From NCBI GenBank assembly GCA_035496935.1, contig DATJED010000011.1:62001-126000 (forward strand): a stretch of 64,000 nt of DNA. The letters are read 5' to 3'. The notes under the pieces are model-generated. The model saw nothing but the letters and a program-made list of their open reading frames with translations. It was not told where the DNA came from and did no database searches. Both the position numbers and the translations under genes were made by a program. The first letter of the stretch is position 1; every line of letters starts with the position of its first letter. Origin of the DNA: Pseudopedobacter sp035496935. Lineage in GTDB: Bacteria > Bacteroidota > Bacteroidia > Sphingobacteriales > Sphingobacteriaceae. Below, piece by piece: positions 34,261-45,000 of the stretch.

Positions 34261-34701
34261 TTAATCCTCCGGTTGTAAATGCGTAGCAATTGCAATCCTA
34301 TTCCAAGCATTTATGGCAACAATGCACATAATAATCTGCCCAATTTCAACTTTCGAAAATAATTTTAAGGCCTCTTCGTAAGTTTTATCGGTTAAACCTG
34401 CTTTGCTAATCAATGTAACTTCTTCAGTAATCGCTAAAATTGTACGTTCTCTTTCGTTAAATAAATTGGTCTCTTTCCAGGCGTTTAGTAAATAAATGCG
34501 TTGTTCAGTTTCTCCAATTTTTCTGGCGTCTTTGGTGTGCATATTTAAGCAAAAGGCGCATCCGTTAATTTGCGATGCTCTGATTTTTATCAGCTCCTTT
34601 TCAATAGCATTTAAAGAAATGTTTTGTAACGATTTTTCTAGTGCGAATAATGTTTTGTACGCTTCTGGCTGAATTTCGGCCATGTTCATTCTTGCTTCCA
34701 T
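34261..34701 (-). CDS. Carboxymuconolactone decarboxylase / AhpD-like protein
   Basis: 146-aa all-helical protein. The redox motif NGCAFCLNMH (CxxCxxxH) of AhpD-like alkylhydroperoxidases is intact, so it is more likely a peroxide or thiol oxidoreductase than a decarboxylase. Start could be ATG 34701 or the internal one at 34689. The gene upstream on the same strand encodes a Crp-like regulator, which may control it. Confidence 0.88.
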   Translation of the reverse strand: MEARMNMAEIQPEAYKTLFALEKSLQNISLNAIEKELIKIRASQINGCAFCLNMHTKDARKIGETEQRIYLLNAWKETNLFNERERTILAITEEVTLISKAGLTDKTYEEALKLFSKVEIGQIIMCIVAINAWNRIAIATHLQPED

Positions 34702-34771
34702 TTTTTAATTATTTTGATGGAACAAACCTAAAGCTTTATTAAGCCCAAATACTTAAGCTGGTTTAAGAAAT

Positions 34772-35347
34772 TTAATGACTGAGTTTTTTTCTCAACTCGC
34801 TCAAATATTCCGGGGTAAAACCGAGGTAAGAAGCCAGCATATATTGCGGTATACGTTGTACAAACTCGGGGAAAAGTGAAGTGAACTGTTGGTAGTTTTC
34901 CTCTTTGGAATAGCCGTACAAAAATCTCAAACGGTTTTGACTAGCGGCATACGATATCTGAAGTACTTTTCTGAAATATTTTTCCAAAGCAGGTATTTCA
35001 TCCAAAAGTTTCTCCTGATTGTTGTGGCTTAATTCAATAATTACGCTATCCTCAACCGTTTGGATATAAAACTTGGCCGGGGAGGCGTTGTTGAAACTGA
35101 TATAATCAGACAACCACCAGTTCTCCAACGCAAACTGGATAATTTGTTCATTTCCTTTCTCGTTAATAAAGTAAAGTCTTAAACACCCTTTTTCTACAAA
35201 ATAATTTGATCGGCAAATTTCGCCTTCTTTAAGCAAAAAGTCTTTTTTCTTTAGGTCAACAACCTTAACGGTCGAATTTAATTTAGCAATATCTTCCTCG
35301 GTTATGGAAGTAAATCTTTTAATATGCGCAATAAAATTGTTGGTCAT
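34772..35347 (-). CDS. Crp/Fnr-family transcriptional regulator
   Basis: 191-aa regulator with an N-terminal cyclic-nucleotide-binding fold (LLKEGEICRSNYFVEKGCLRLYF) and a C-terminal helix-turn-helix (YMLASYLGFTPEYLSELRKKL). No Fe-S cysteine cluster as in Fnr. Relatives in Bacteroidota lack clear cAMP-binding residues, and their ligand is unknown. It lies 70 bp upstream of the AhpD-like gene, as is common for these pairs. Confidence 0.87.
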   Translation of the reverse strand: MTNNFIAHIKRFTSITEEDIAKLNSTVKVVDLKKKDFLLKEGEICRSNYFVEKGCLRLYFINEKGNEQIIQFALENWWLSDYISFNNASPAKFYIQTVEDSVIIELSHNNQEKLLDEIPALEKYFRKVLQISYAASQNRLRFLYGYSKEENYQQFTSLFPEFVQRIPQYMLASYLGFTPEYLSELRKKLSH

Positions 35348-35660
35348 TTTAAGAAAGTTTTTAAGCCTGCCGGTAAAAATAGAAATTTGAAAACATGTTT
35401 CTTAGGAACTGTCTAAAATCATTTATTTAATCGTTTCGTTATATCGATTCGACGGCATGATATACCTGCGAGCGAGGTGTTGGATCCGCTAATCGGCGGA
35501 TAAGATGAACGAGATGGACGCTATTCGCACTTTGCTAATATCCTACATAAGCTAGAGAAAATCTTATATAAATTTATTCGCCAACCCAAATAGATTTGCA
35601 ACATCAGTGAATTTTATGTTCACTAATAAAAACCTAGAATAAATTATCCATCTTACAATC
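35348..35660 (+). promoter_or_regulatory. Intergenic region with promoter of the symporter gene
   Basis: This 313-bp spacer holds TAGATTTG at 35591-35598, matching TAnnTTTG, 62 bases before the symporter ATG; no -33 TTG at 19-bp spacing is present. A short GC-rich hairpin ATCCGC/GCGGAT lies at 35484-35501. Nothing else recognised. Confidence 0.45.
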
Positions 35661-37229
35661 ATGAAGAATTTACCATTATTGGATATTTCTATTATTGTAT
35701 TTTACCTTTTAGCAATGGTAGGGGTGGGCGTTTATTTCTCTTTAAAAACTAAAGGTTCAGATCAGTTTACAAAAGGTTCGGGCGCAATTCCGGGCTGGGC
35801 AATCGGACTGTCTTTATACGCCACTTTTTTAAGCAGTAATACGTTTTTGGGTGTTCCGGGCAAAGCGTTTGGAAGCGATTGGAATGCTTTTGTATTCAGT
35901 ATTTCCATGCCTTTTGCGGCGATAATAGCTGCTAAGTTGTTTGTACCTTTTTACAGAAAAACCCAAGAAATATCTGCTTATACACACTTAGAACATCGAT
36001 TCGGATTATGGGCAAGAACGTACGCAGTTTGTTGTTTTATATTGACACAACTGGCAAGAATGGGCTCCATATTTTTTGGGATAGCATTAAGTTTACAGGC
36101 CTTAACCGGTTACGATATGCAATCAATCATGATTGTAGTCGGAGCATGCATTGTTGTTTACACCGTATTAGGCGGTATGGAAGCCGTAATCTGGACAGAA
36201 GTTGTACAGGCTATTTTATTAACCGTTGGCGCTTTAACAGTGCTTTTAATTGTGGTTATAAAAATACCTGGCGGTGTAGGCGAAATCATTGATATTGGAA
36301 TAAAGCACAATAAATTTAGCTTGGGTTCTTTTTCGCCAAACTTAACTACTTCCACCTTTTGGGTTATCCTTTTATACGGGTTCTTTATCAATCTAAACAA
36401 TTTCGGTATCGATCAAAACTACGTTCAGCGGTACCATACGGCCAAAACAGAAAAACAGGCGTCCAAATCTTTATGGGTATGCGTGGCCATGTATGTGCCG
36501 GTTTCATTACTGTTTTTTGTAATCGGGACTTGTCTGTTTGCTTATTATCAGGTGCATCCGCAACTATTGGATGGCGTAAAATTACAGGCTTCTGTGGAGC
36601 GGTTTCCATTAGCAAGTGGTGCTGAACTTTCAAATATCGTTCAAAATTTAAAACCGTCTGATTATGGCGACAAAGTGATGCCACACTTTATGGTGCAACA
36701 GGTGCCCACGGGTTTGGTAGGATTGATTATCTCGGCAATTATGTCGGCGGCCATGAGTACCATCAGTTCCGGCATGAATGCTTCTGCAACGGTTTTCAGC
36801 ATCGATATCTACAAAAGATATTTTAAACCCGATTTATCTGAAAAAAGCTTTGTAAAGCTCCTGTACATAGCCACCACAATTTTTGGTATCGGCGGAATGG
36901 CCGTTGGGATTTCCTTAATTGGAACCAAAAGCGTGTTGGACATTTGGTGGGAATTGAGCGGAATTTTTGCCGGTGGAATGTTGGGACTTTTCCTCTTAGG
37001 CATCATCAGCAGGCAAACCAAAAACCATACGGCAATGATTGCTACGGCAATTGGCGTATTGCTTATTTTATGGATGAGCCTATCCGGAAAGTTAACTGGA
37101 GAATATGCTTACCTAAAAAGTCCGTTCGATAGCAATATGATTATTGTTATTGGCACATTGGGTATTTTCTTGTCCGGAGTAATAATCACAAAAATCAAAC
37201 AGAAATTAAAATCACCAAAAGCTACTTAA
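35661..37229 (+). CDS. Sodium:solute symporter (SSS family)
   Basis: 522-aa inner-membrane transporter with about 13-14 hydrophobic helices. SSS features include FLSSNTFLGVPGKAFGSDWN in the first helices and LIISAIMSAAMSTISSGMNA in the Na+-binding region. Likely imports a sugar or sugar acid released by the PUL. First of a pair with the DHDPS-family gene 10 bp downstream. The substrate is unknown; the neighbouring aldolase and isomerase suggest a keto-deoxy or unusual sugar. Confidence 0.88.
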   Translation: MKNLPLLDISIIVFYLLAMVGVGVYFSLKTKGSDQFTKGSGAIPGWAIGLSLYATFLSSNTFLGVPGKAFGSDWNAFVFSISMPFAAIIAAKLFVPFYRKTQEISAYTHLEHRFGLWARTYAVCCFILTQLARMGSIFFGIALSLQALTGYDMQSIMIVVGACIVVYTVLGGMEAVIWTEVVQAILLTVGALTVLLIVVIKIPGGVGEIIDIGIKHNKFSLGSFSPNLTTSTFWVILLYGFFINLNNFGIDQNYVQRYHTAKTEKQASKSLWVCVAMYVPVSLLFFVIGTCLFAYYQVHPQLLDGVKLQASVERFPLASGAELSNIVQNLKPSDYGDKVMPHFMVQQVPTGLVGLIISAIMSAAMSTISSGMNASATVFSIDIYKRYFKPDLSEKSFVKLLYIATTIFGIGGMAVGISLIGTKSVLDIWWELSGIFAGGMLGLFLLGIISRQTKNHTAMIATAIGVLLILWMSLSGKLTGEYAYLKSPFDSNMIIVIGTLGIFLSGVIITKIKQKLKSPKAT

Positions 37230-37239
37230 CTGAAATAAA

Positions 37240-38163
37240 ATGAAAGAATCACAAAAAGGTTTCATCCCGGTAATGTTGACTCCGTTTAACGATAATGGCG
37301 CAATTGATTATAAAGCCTTAACTGAGCTTACGGAGATGTACCTAAAGGCCGGAGTTACTGGTTTGTTTGCCAACTGCCTATCAAGCGAAATGTTTGAACT
37401 TAGCGATGACGAGCGTATTAAATTGGTAAGCCATGTAATGGATGTGGTTAACGGGCAAGTGCCGGTTGTTGCTACCGGAACCTTTGCCGGAACAGTACAA
37501 CAACAGGCAGATTTTGTGAAAAGAATTTACGGCACAGGTATTAAGGCCGTTATTTTAATAAGTAGCCTGCTGGCAAGAGAGGAGGAAAGCGATGAGGTTT
37601 TTAATGCAAGGGTACACCAGTTATTGGATTTAACACCAGGCGTAATGACGGGTTTTTACGAATGCCCGGTTCCTTATAAACGTTTGATTTCCCCAAAACA
37701 GCTTGGCGATTTTGTAGCTACCGGAAGAGTCATTTACCATAAAGATACCAGTTTAGATATCAACCAGATTAAAGAGAAATTGGTGGCAGCAAAAAATCCG
37801 GAATTTGGTTTGTATGATGCTTATATAGTTCATGCTGTGGAGTCGTTAAAAGCCGGATCGGCTGGGCTTTCATGTATCCAAGGCAACTTTTTTCCGGAGT
37901 TAGTGGTTTGGCTGTGTGATAATTATAATAACAGCTCGAAACTGGAAGAATTAGAAGCGGTACAAGCTTTTTTAGCTTCTAATATGGAGGTAATGCATAA
38001 CGTTTATCCAATTGTAGCCAAATATTCCTTACAAAAAAGAGGACTGCACATCTCTACATTTACCCGTAGGGCCGTTGGCGATTTCTCATCTAAAATAAAG
38101 GCGGAAATAGAAAATCTTTATACGGCTTATCACAATCTGCAAAAAGCGGTCGGCATTAATTAA
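37240..38163 (+). CDS. Dihydrodipicolinate synthase-family aldolase/lyase
   Basis: 307-aa (beta/alpha)8 enzyme of the DHDPS/NAL class I aldolase superfamily. The Schiff-base Lys is in VIYHKDTS and the catalytic Tyr in TGFYECPVP; the N-terminus GFIPVMLTPFNDNGAIDY is typical. In a carbohydrate locus these act on 2-keto-3-deoxy sugar acids, not lysine precursors. Its stop overlaps the convergent AraC gene by 8 bp. Confidence 0.85.
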   Translation: MKESQKGFIPVMLTPFNDNGAIDYKALTELTEMYLKAGVTGLFANCLSSEMFELSDDERIKLVSHVMDVVNGQVPVVATGTFAGTVQQQADFVKRIYGTGIKAVILISSLLAREEESDEVFNARVHQLLDLTPGVMTGFYECPVPYKRLISPKQLGDFVATGRVIYHKDTSLDINQIKEKLVAAKNPEFGLYDAYIVHAVESLKAGSAGLSCIQGNFFPELVVWLCDNYNNSSKLEELEAVQAFLASNMEVMHNVYPIVAKYSLQKRGLHISTFTRRAVGDFSSKIKAEIENLYTAYHNLQKAVGIN

Positions 38164-39025
38164 GGAGGTAGCGCCTTTTGTAATCCAAAGGCGTCATTTC
38201 TGTTACCTTCTTAAAATGTCGGTAAAAATTAGAAACGTTATTAAAGCCACATTCAAAGCAAATTACCTCCGTAGGCATTTTATCTTCAATTAACAGCCTG
38301 CAGGCATGGCTAACCCTAATTTCAATTAAAAAATCGTAAAAGGTTTTTTTTGTCATTAGTTTAAAATACCGGCAAAACGAGGTAATACTTAAATTACTGA
38401 TGGCGGCAATCTCCTGCAAAGAGATTTCTTTTTTATAGTTAGACAGGGTGTAACTACAGATTTTATTAAGCCTAATAGTGTCAGATTCTGTAGATTTATA
38501 AAAAGCATGTGCAGATGTTATCTCAACATATTCCTCTGTATCGGCCAAAATTTTCAATAGCGATAATAGAATAATCAGCCTTTCCAGATGATCTGCTTGC
38601 AACGATTTAAGCATTAAATCCGCAATTTCTTTTTTCGCCTCGCCAGTTAAAACCATTCCTTTTTTAGCTTTTTCAAACAGTTTAGGAAGCATAAAAGCTT
38701 CCGGAAGGCTTAAAAAATCCTTTCCAAGGCAATCCGGTAAAAACTGGATAACTATGGCTTCTATTTGCAAATCGCTGTTTTCGTGGTAATATTCCTCGTT
38801 GCACCGCCAAGTATGCGGTAAGTTTTCGCCCAGTAAAATAATCTCGCCCGAGCTAAAGTTGGCAATATTGTCGCCAATAAATCTTACGCCTTTACCTTTT
38901 ACCACGTAATGAAGCTCCAGTTCGGGATGGTAATGCCATGTTTTACCAAAATTGGGCTCAATATTATGTCGAATACCGAACGAACTTTGCGAGCTCGTTG
39001 GAACTTTGTGAAATAACGGTTTCAT
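38156..39025 (-). CDS. AraC-family regulator of the PUL with cupin sensor domain
   Basis: 289-aa regulator. The N-terminal cupin binds the inducer (HYHPELELHYVVKGKGVRF, ENLPHTWR) and the C-terminal AraC HTH has SLQEIAAISNLSITSFCRYF and CFECGFNNVSNFYRHFKK. It is divergent from the isomerase gene and convergent with the aldolase gene, so it is the natural controller of the sugar-catabolic genes. It lies beside one of the three shared promoters. Confidence 0.88.
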   Translation of the reverse strand: MKPLFHKVPTSSQSSFGIRHNIEPNFGKTWHYHPELELHYVVKGKGVRFIGDNIANFSSGEIILLGENLPHTWRCNEEYYHENSDLQIEAIVIQFLPDCLGKDFLSLPEAFMLPKLFEKAKKGMVLTGEAKKEIADLMLKSLQADHLERLIILLSLLKILADTEEYVEITSAHAFYKSTESDTIRLNKICSYTLSNYKKEISLQEIAAISNLSITSFCRYFKLMTKKTFYDFLIEIRVSHACRLLIEDKMPTEVICFECGFNNVSNFYRHFKKVTEMTPLDYKRRYLLN

Positions 39026-39111
39026 ATTGGTTTTGATAGATTAATAAATAACTACAGTTATCAACCAGTGTCAATGGTAACATCCTACAGATATATGTTA
39101 ATATCTTTCTA

Positions 39112-39162
39112 TTGCAATGTAATACATTTTTCGCATATTTGAATATGATATTTATATATAAA
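39112..39162 (+). promoter_or_regulatory. PUL promoter 1 (isomerase gene)
   Basis: TTG at 39112-39114, a 19-bp spacer, then the -7 element CATATTTG at 39134-39141. Directly after it lies ATGATAT-TTAT-ATATAAA (39145-39162), an imperfect version of the dyad seen at promoters 2 and 3. Transcription would start near 39147, within the dyad. Confidence 0.65.
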
Positions 39163-39248
39163 TATTAAAAACACCATTAAACCATTATAAATAGACAGCT
39201 AATTAACACGTTATACCATAACCTGTTATTCTTTTTCAAAATTTATTA

Positions 39249-40847
39249 ATGAATATATATTTAGTAGCAAGTGGAGATTTAAGGCTTTCGGCAAACCAAA
39301 TGTGTTGGGAAGCCCAGCTCAAAATGGAAGAACTTTTGACAGCTGCGGTTAGCGAACTGGGCGGAGAAGTAATTCGGGCTCATCCTTATGACGAGAAGAA
39401 AAAACACGGTTTTATTGATAGCCAGAAAATGGGGATGCAGGTTTTTAAAAACCTGGTGCCTTATGCGCCTATCATTGTTGCCGAGAGTGTTTGGCAATAC
39501 TCGCACCATGTACTAGCCGGTTTAACCACACATCAAGGACCTATACTAACCGTAGCAAACTGGAGTGGCGAATGGCCAGGTTTGGTTGGGATGCTAAACT
39601 TGAACGGTTCTTTAACTAAAGCCGGAGTAAAATACAGTACCCTTTGGAGTAAGGATTTTTCTGATGACTTTTTTAAAACCAATTTAAAATCGTGGATAGA
39701 AACCGGAAACGTTTTGCATGACCACTCACATGTGAAGGTTTTCAATAAAAATGTAATCCCATCAGACGAACTGAAAAAAGGAATTGCTTTTGCGGAAAAT
39801 TTTAGAGCTGAGAAAGCCATAATGGGCGTTTTTGATGAGGGCTGTATGGGAATGTTTAATGCAATAGTTCCGGATCATCTTTTGCACCCTACCGGGATTT
39901 TTAAGGAAAGATTATCGCAATCTACACTTTATGCAAAAATGCAGACGGTAAAAGACGAAGAAGCCGAAGCGGTATTAAACTGGCTTTTAAACAAAGGCAT
40001 GCAGTTTAACTGGGGCACAGATGAAGCTACAGAACTTACCAAGGTCCAAACTTTATTGCAGTGCAAAATGTATATCGCTGCGGTTCGTTTGTCGGCAGAA
40101 TTTGGTTGCGATACCATCGGCATACAATATCAGCAAGGTTTAAAAGATTTGGTTCCGGCTAGTGACTTAGTAGAAGGGCTGTTGAACAATCAGGATCGTC
40201 CGCCGGTTTTTAGTGAAACAGGAGAGGAACTTTACACAAATGAAGCCTTGCCCCATTTCAACGAAGTGGACGAGTGCGCAGGGATTGACGCTTTGGTAAC
40301 CTATAAATTATGGCGGTCTTTAGGGTTGCCCGGTGAAAATACACTTCATGATCTACGTTACGGCGAGCATTTCAAAAATGAAAACGTCGACGATTTTGTG
40401 TGGGTGTTTTTAATCAGTGGTGCAGCGCCTCCAGCACATTTTGTGGGTGGTTATAAAGGTGCAAGTAGCGAAAGACAGCCACCTATGTTTTTTAGATTAG
40501 GAGGCGGAAGCTTAAAAGGCGTAAGTAAACCAGGCGCATTAGTTTGGAGTCGCATTTACGTAATGAATGACAAGTTATGTTGCGATTTAGGCGTTGGCGA
40601 GTGCGTGGATTTACCAAGAGAAGAAGTAGATAGACGTTGGAACATGACTACGCCTCAATGGCCAATTATGAACGCCACTTTAAAAGGAGTTTCCCAAAAT
40701 CAGATGATGGGCAGGCACAAGGCAAACCATATTCATGTGGTATATACAAATAATGAAGAAGAAGCTCAGCGCTGTTGCAGAATTAAAGCCTCCGTATTAA
40801 ACGAGTTAGGAATTGAAGTGAATTTTTGCGGAGACGTAAAACTATAA
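39249..40847 (+). CDS. L-fucose/L-arabinose isomerase-like protein
   Basis: 532-aa cytosolic protein of the fucose-isomerase-like fold family. The N-terminal half has the Rossmann-like tandem domains (ILTVANWSGEWPGLVGMLNL); the C-terminal half carries conserved acidic and His residues of the metal site (VDECAGIDALVTYKLWRS, KANHIHVVY). It differs from classical FucI, so the aldose it isomerises is unknown; a pectin-derived sugar such as apiose or L-fucose is plausible from the locus. Confidence 0.72.
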   Translation: MNIYLVASGDLRLSANQMCWEAQLKMEELLTAAVSELGGEVIRAHPYDEKKKHGFIDSQKMGMQVFKNLVPYAPIIVAESVWQYSHHVLAGLTTHQGPILTVANWSGEWPGLVGMLNLNGSLTKAGVKYSTLWSKDFSDDFFKTNLKSWIETGNVLHDHSHVKVFNKNVIPSDELKKGIAFAENFRAEKAIMGVFDEGCMGMFNAIVPDHLLHPTGIFKERLSQSTLYAKMQTVKDEEAEAVLNWLLNKGMQFNWGTDEATELTKVQTLLQCKMYIAAVRLSAEFGCDTIGIQYQQGLKDLVPASDLVEGLLNNQDRPPVFSETGEELYTNEALPHFNEVDECAGIDALVTYKLWRSLGLPGENTLHDLRYGEHFKNENVDDFVWVFLISGAAPPAHFVGGYKGASSERQPPMFFRLGGGSLKGVSKPGALVWSRIYVMNDKLCCDLGVGECVDLPREEVDRRWNMTTPQWPIMNATLKGVSQNQMMGRHKANHIHVVYTNNEEEAQRCCRIKASVLNELGIEVNFCGDVKL

Positions 40848-40858
40848 AAATCTATAAA

Positions 40859-41524
40859 ATGAATTTATTTAAAAAAACACAATTATTAATTGTCTTATTA
40901 TTAATTGCTACGGTAAGCGCAAAAGCTCAACGTTCAGATCCAGCTTATGTGAAAGCGATTAAGGAACGCTCTTGGAAAATTGTTCAAAAACTAAACATAG
41001 CCGATCAAGTTCAAGCCGTAAAAGTTCGAGACATTATTGCCAACCAGTACATGGATTTAAACGATGTTTATATCTACCGCGATGCTGAGAAAAAGAAAAT
41101 TAAAGCATCTGAAGAATTAAGCGCTTCACAGAAGAAAAAAGCAGAAGAAAAAATCGCTCAAAAAGTTACGAAGAAGATAGATAAATTGCACCGTAAGTAT
41201 ATCAGCAATCTTAATAAAAACCTAACAGATGAGCAGGTTATCGGCGTAAAAGACGGAATGACTTACGGAGTTGTTCCTTTAACTTTTGGTGCTTACGAGG
41301 AAATGCTACCAAACCTTACTCAAGAGCAAAAGAACCAAATGTACATCTGGTTGGTAGAAGCAAGAGAACATGCGATGGATGCGGAATCGTCAGAAAAAAA
41401 ACATGCTTGGTTTGGCAAGTATAAAGGCCGTATCAACAACTATTTATCCGCTGCCGGTATCGACATGAAAAAAGCCGGCGAAGAATGGCAGGCGAGGATA
41501 AAAGCGGCTAAAGCTCAAAAGTAA
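40859..41524 (+). CDS. DUF3826 exported protein
   Basis: 222-aa protein with a signal peptide (LLIVLLLIATVSAKA-Q) followed by a long, lysine-rich helical domain (DAEKKKIKASEELSASQKKKAEEKI). Matches the DUF3826 type found in Bacteroidota pectin loci; biochemical role is unknown. The ATG 40859 is preferred to 40826 because the signal peptide starts there. It follows the isomerase gene by 11 bp and is likely co-transcribed. Confidence 0.75.
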   Translation: MNLFKKTQLLIVLLLIATVSAKAQRSDPAYVKAIKERSWKIVQKLNIADQVQAVKVRDIIANQYMDLNDVYIYRDAEKKKIKASEELSASQKKKAEEKIAQKVTKKIDKLHRKYISNLNKNLTDEQVIGVKDGMTYGVVPLTFGAYEEMLPNLTQEQKNQMYIWLVEAREHAMDAESSEKKHAWFGKYKGRINNYLSAAGIDMKKAGEEWQARIKAAKAQK

Positions 41525-42068
41525 AATTGCGCACAAGATTATACAATTTTATCTTGGTGTGAAAAGGAAAGCCAAAACTTTGTCTTTTGGGCTAAAGAAG
41601 ACACTTATCTTAATAACTATAAAATTTATAGCGAGGAAGATACCGGCATGAAACGGGGAAATAAAACGCAAGATTAGGTTACGGCGATTTATAGAATAAC
41701 AGATTTAGTACACTATTATATAATTACCCTCAAAATAAAGGGCGGGAATCTTGATAAGATGCTACAATTTTATGTTAACATTTTATACTTGATTATTTAA
41801 TTTTATTTTTTATATTTGAATATCATATTTATATATGATTAAAATAAACCGATATAAACCATTTTATTAAGCAAGCTTTCAAAATACTTTCAAGGTCTAT
41901 TGGCTTTTTTGAATGGCAAGCAAATTACCAACTATAAACTAAACTAACGTGATATGAAATATAGATCTTGGGGCTTTACCTGAATTATTTATTGTAAAAA
42001 GAATGGGGCAAGGCTTTGTTCTTGGTTTTCAAAAGAACGAAAAGAATTTATACAATTAACAGCCAATC
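41525..42068 (+). promoter_or_regulatory. Intergenic region with PUL promoter 2 (susC/susD)
   Basis: TTG at 41789-41791, 19-bp spacer, -7 TATATTTG at 41811-41818, then the perfect dyad ATCATAT-TTAT-ATATGAT (41822-41839) across the predicted start of transcription. The leader to the SusC ATG is about 245 bases. The part before the promoter, 41525-41780, shows nothing else recognisable. Confidence 0.7.
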
Positions 42069-45000
42069 ATGGAAAAAAAAATACTTAATACAAACAAAAA
42101 GCTGATGAATTATAAAAAAACGATCGGTTATTTGTTGGGAGGCGCATTTTTGATATGCTCTTTTCCGGCAGATATTCATGCTCATGAAAAAAGCATTGCG
42201 TCAAGTCTTTTATCAAGTAATGCGAAATGGGAAAATTATACAGGTAAAGTAACCGATGGCAAAGGAGAGCCACTTATCGGTGTAACTATTACAGTAAAGG
42301 GATCGAAATCTGGGACAGTGACAGATGTCAACGGTAATTTCTCCATAAATGTGCCAGCGGGTACCACGTTGGTGTTTTCATACTTAGGTTTTGTTACAAA
42401 TGAGGTAACCGTTAATGCCAATAACAGAAATATTTTCGTTTCGTTAGTAGAACAGGCTAACTCTTTAAATGAGGTTGTAGTGGTTGGATACGGTGAGCAA
42501 AAAAGATCTTCATTAACCGGGTCGGTCGTTAGCATTAATGCGGAAGAAATCGAAGATTTACCGGTAACTAACTTGGGCGCTGCCCTAGCAGGACGTCTTT
42601 TGGGTGTTGGTGTAAGCGGAGGTATTGCAAGACCGGGCTCTACAGCAACTTTAACAATAAGAAATCCCACAGGTATTTTTGCCAAAGACGGAGGCTCGCA
42701 GGAACCGCTATACGTTATAGATGGGGTTATACAACTTACCGGGCAAGGTAAACCTGATGCGACCCTGTTCAATAACCTCGATCAATCCGAGGTGGAGAGT
42801 ATTTCAATTTTGAAAGACGCGGAAGCGGCAATCTACGGAGCCCGCGGTGCAAATGGGGTAGTTTTGGTAACCACAAAGAAAGGCAAGTCTGGGAAGCCTC
42901 GCATTAGCTACAACGGGTCATACGCTGTTAATGACGAAGCGTATCGCACCAAGATGATGAGCGCTTACCAATTCGGGTTATACATGAATGTAATGAACGG
43001 GCCGAATGGTGCCAACGCAGACCCAAACTCATCTTCTTACAAAGACAGAGTTTTTGGACAAGATGAGCTTGACCATTTTAAAACCATAAATTACGATTGG
43101 CTTGAGGATGCCTGGTCGTCATCTTATAACATGCGCCATGCGCTAAACGTAAGTGGCGGTTCCGATCAAGCTACTTATTTCGCCGGCATTTCCTATAACA
43201 AACAGAACGGAAACTTAGCTTCTCTTGATTTCGATCGCTGGAATTTTAGGGCAGGAACGGATATTAAAGTCGCATCGAATTTAAAAGTGGGTCTTCAAGT
43301 TTCAGGAAATAACAACGATTTAATTAAAACCTTTAACAAAGTTTCAGGAGAAGATGATGAGGATGATTATCAAAACTTGATTTCTGCACCACGATATGTA
43401 CCTATGTATATAGACGGTCTCCCTGTTAAGCTGCCCGGTCGGACCAATGATCTTTCAGCATATCATTTCTATGAAATTGAAAAACTGGGTAATTTATCCG
43501 ATACGAAGTCAAACTTCTACACGGTAAATGTTTCTGCTGAATATCAGGTTCCGTTTGTTGAAGGACTTAAAGTTCGAGCCGCTTACAATCGCAATATGGG
43601 CAACTCAGCGAATTCACAGGTGGGTACACGTTACACGCTTTACCAGTTTACCGGGCTTGGTTCTAACGGCCACATTTACGACGGCGCAACCCAGTCCACT
43701 CCTCTTTCCGTTAAAAACGGAGGGAGAATTTGGCACTCCAATATCAAGCAAGCTAGTACACAGACCAATTTATTCTTAGACTATAACAGAACATTCGGAA
43801 AACATACTATAAGTGGTTTGGTGTCGGTTGAAAGAGGTGAAGCAGAAAGTGATCAAGAAGATGTTTACAAAGAAGACCCTATTTCATCTACGAACGGCCA
43901 ATTTGGTACAGCATTCGGTGCTATACAAGGCAGAACTTTTAGAGATGAGTCCGGAACTTTAGGATATATAGGCAGAGTGAATTATGATTACGACGGCAAA
44001 TATCTGGGACAATTTCTTTTTAGAAGTGATGCGTCTACTAAATTCGCTCCCGAAAATTATTGGGCTAAATTTTATTCATTCTCTGCGGGTTGGGTGTTAT
44101 CTAAAGAAGACTTCTTTAAATCGAATGTAATAGATTTCCTAAAACTTAGATATTCTGCAGGGTTGTTAGGAAACGATCAGACTAAGCCTTGGTTGTGGAG
44201 ACAACGTTATACCTTCCAAGAAGGAAAAGGTGCAGTATTTGGCGGGAATGGTGGTAGCTCCATAGGTATGAAGATGGAGGCATCCCCTAATCGCAACGCA
44301 ACTTGGAGTGACGAATTCAAGAATAATTTAGGTATTGATGCGAGGTTCTTAAATCAGAGATTATCTGCAACTTTAGAGGGCTATTATAATCATGCCACCA
44401 ATATACTGGTAAACAGAACTGGAAACGTCCCGGTAACGGTCGGAGGTTCTGTTGCGGCAGAAAATTACGGAATTGCAAATTACTTTGGATATGAAATAGG
44501 TTTAGGATGGGATGGTAACGTAGGAAGCGAATTCCGTTACGGCATTAACACTCGGTTAAACTGGTCTGATAATAAAATTGTTAGGATGGATTTCAATGAT
44601 AATGATATCTTATATCCCTGGAAAGCTCATCCTGGTGCTTCATCTGATTTCGGAGCCTGGGGATATGATTATTTAGGCATGTTCAAAACCCAAGAAGAAG
44701 TTACGGACTACGTTCAAAAGTACAATATTACACAAGTGTTTGGTACTAAAGCAACGGATTTGAGACCCGGAACATTCTACTACAGAGATATCAGGGGCCC
44801 GCTACAAACTGATGGAACTTTTGCGCCGGCAGATGGAATTATAGACGAAAATGATCAGATACAACTTGCCAAAAAGGCGGCCAATCATTATGGTTATGGT
44901 ATTACACTTAGCGCTGGCTATAAAGGGTTCAATTTTAACTGCGTAATTGCTGGAAGTTTTGGTGGCTACAATGAAATAGGTGATAGGAAAAAGCTGAATA

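Noticed and set aside
35400..35520. Possible insertion sequence remnant in the spacer before the symporter gene
   Set aside because: A stretch resembling some IS ends (GGAACTGTCTAAAATC) is present, but no matching second end, target duplication or transposase piece is visible.
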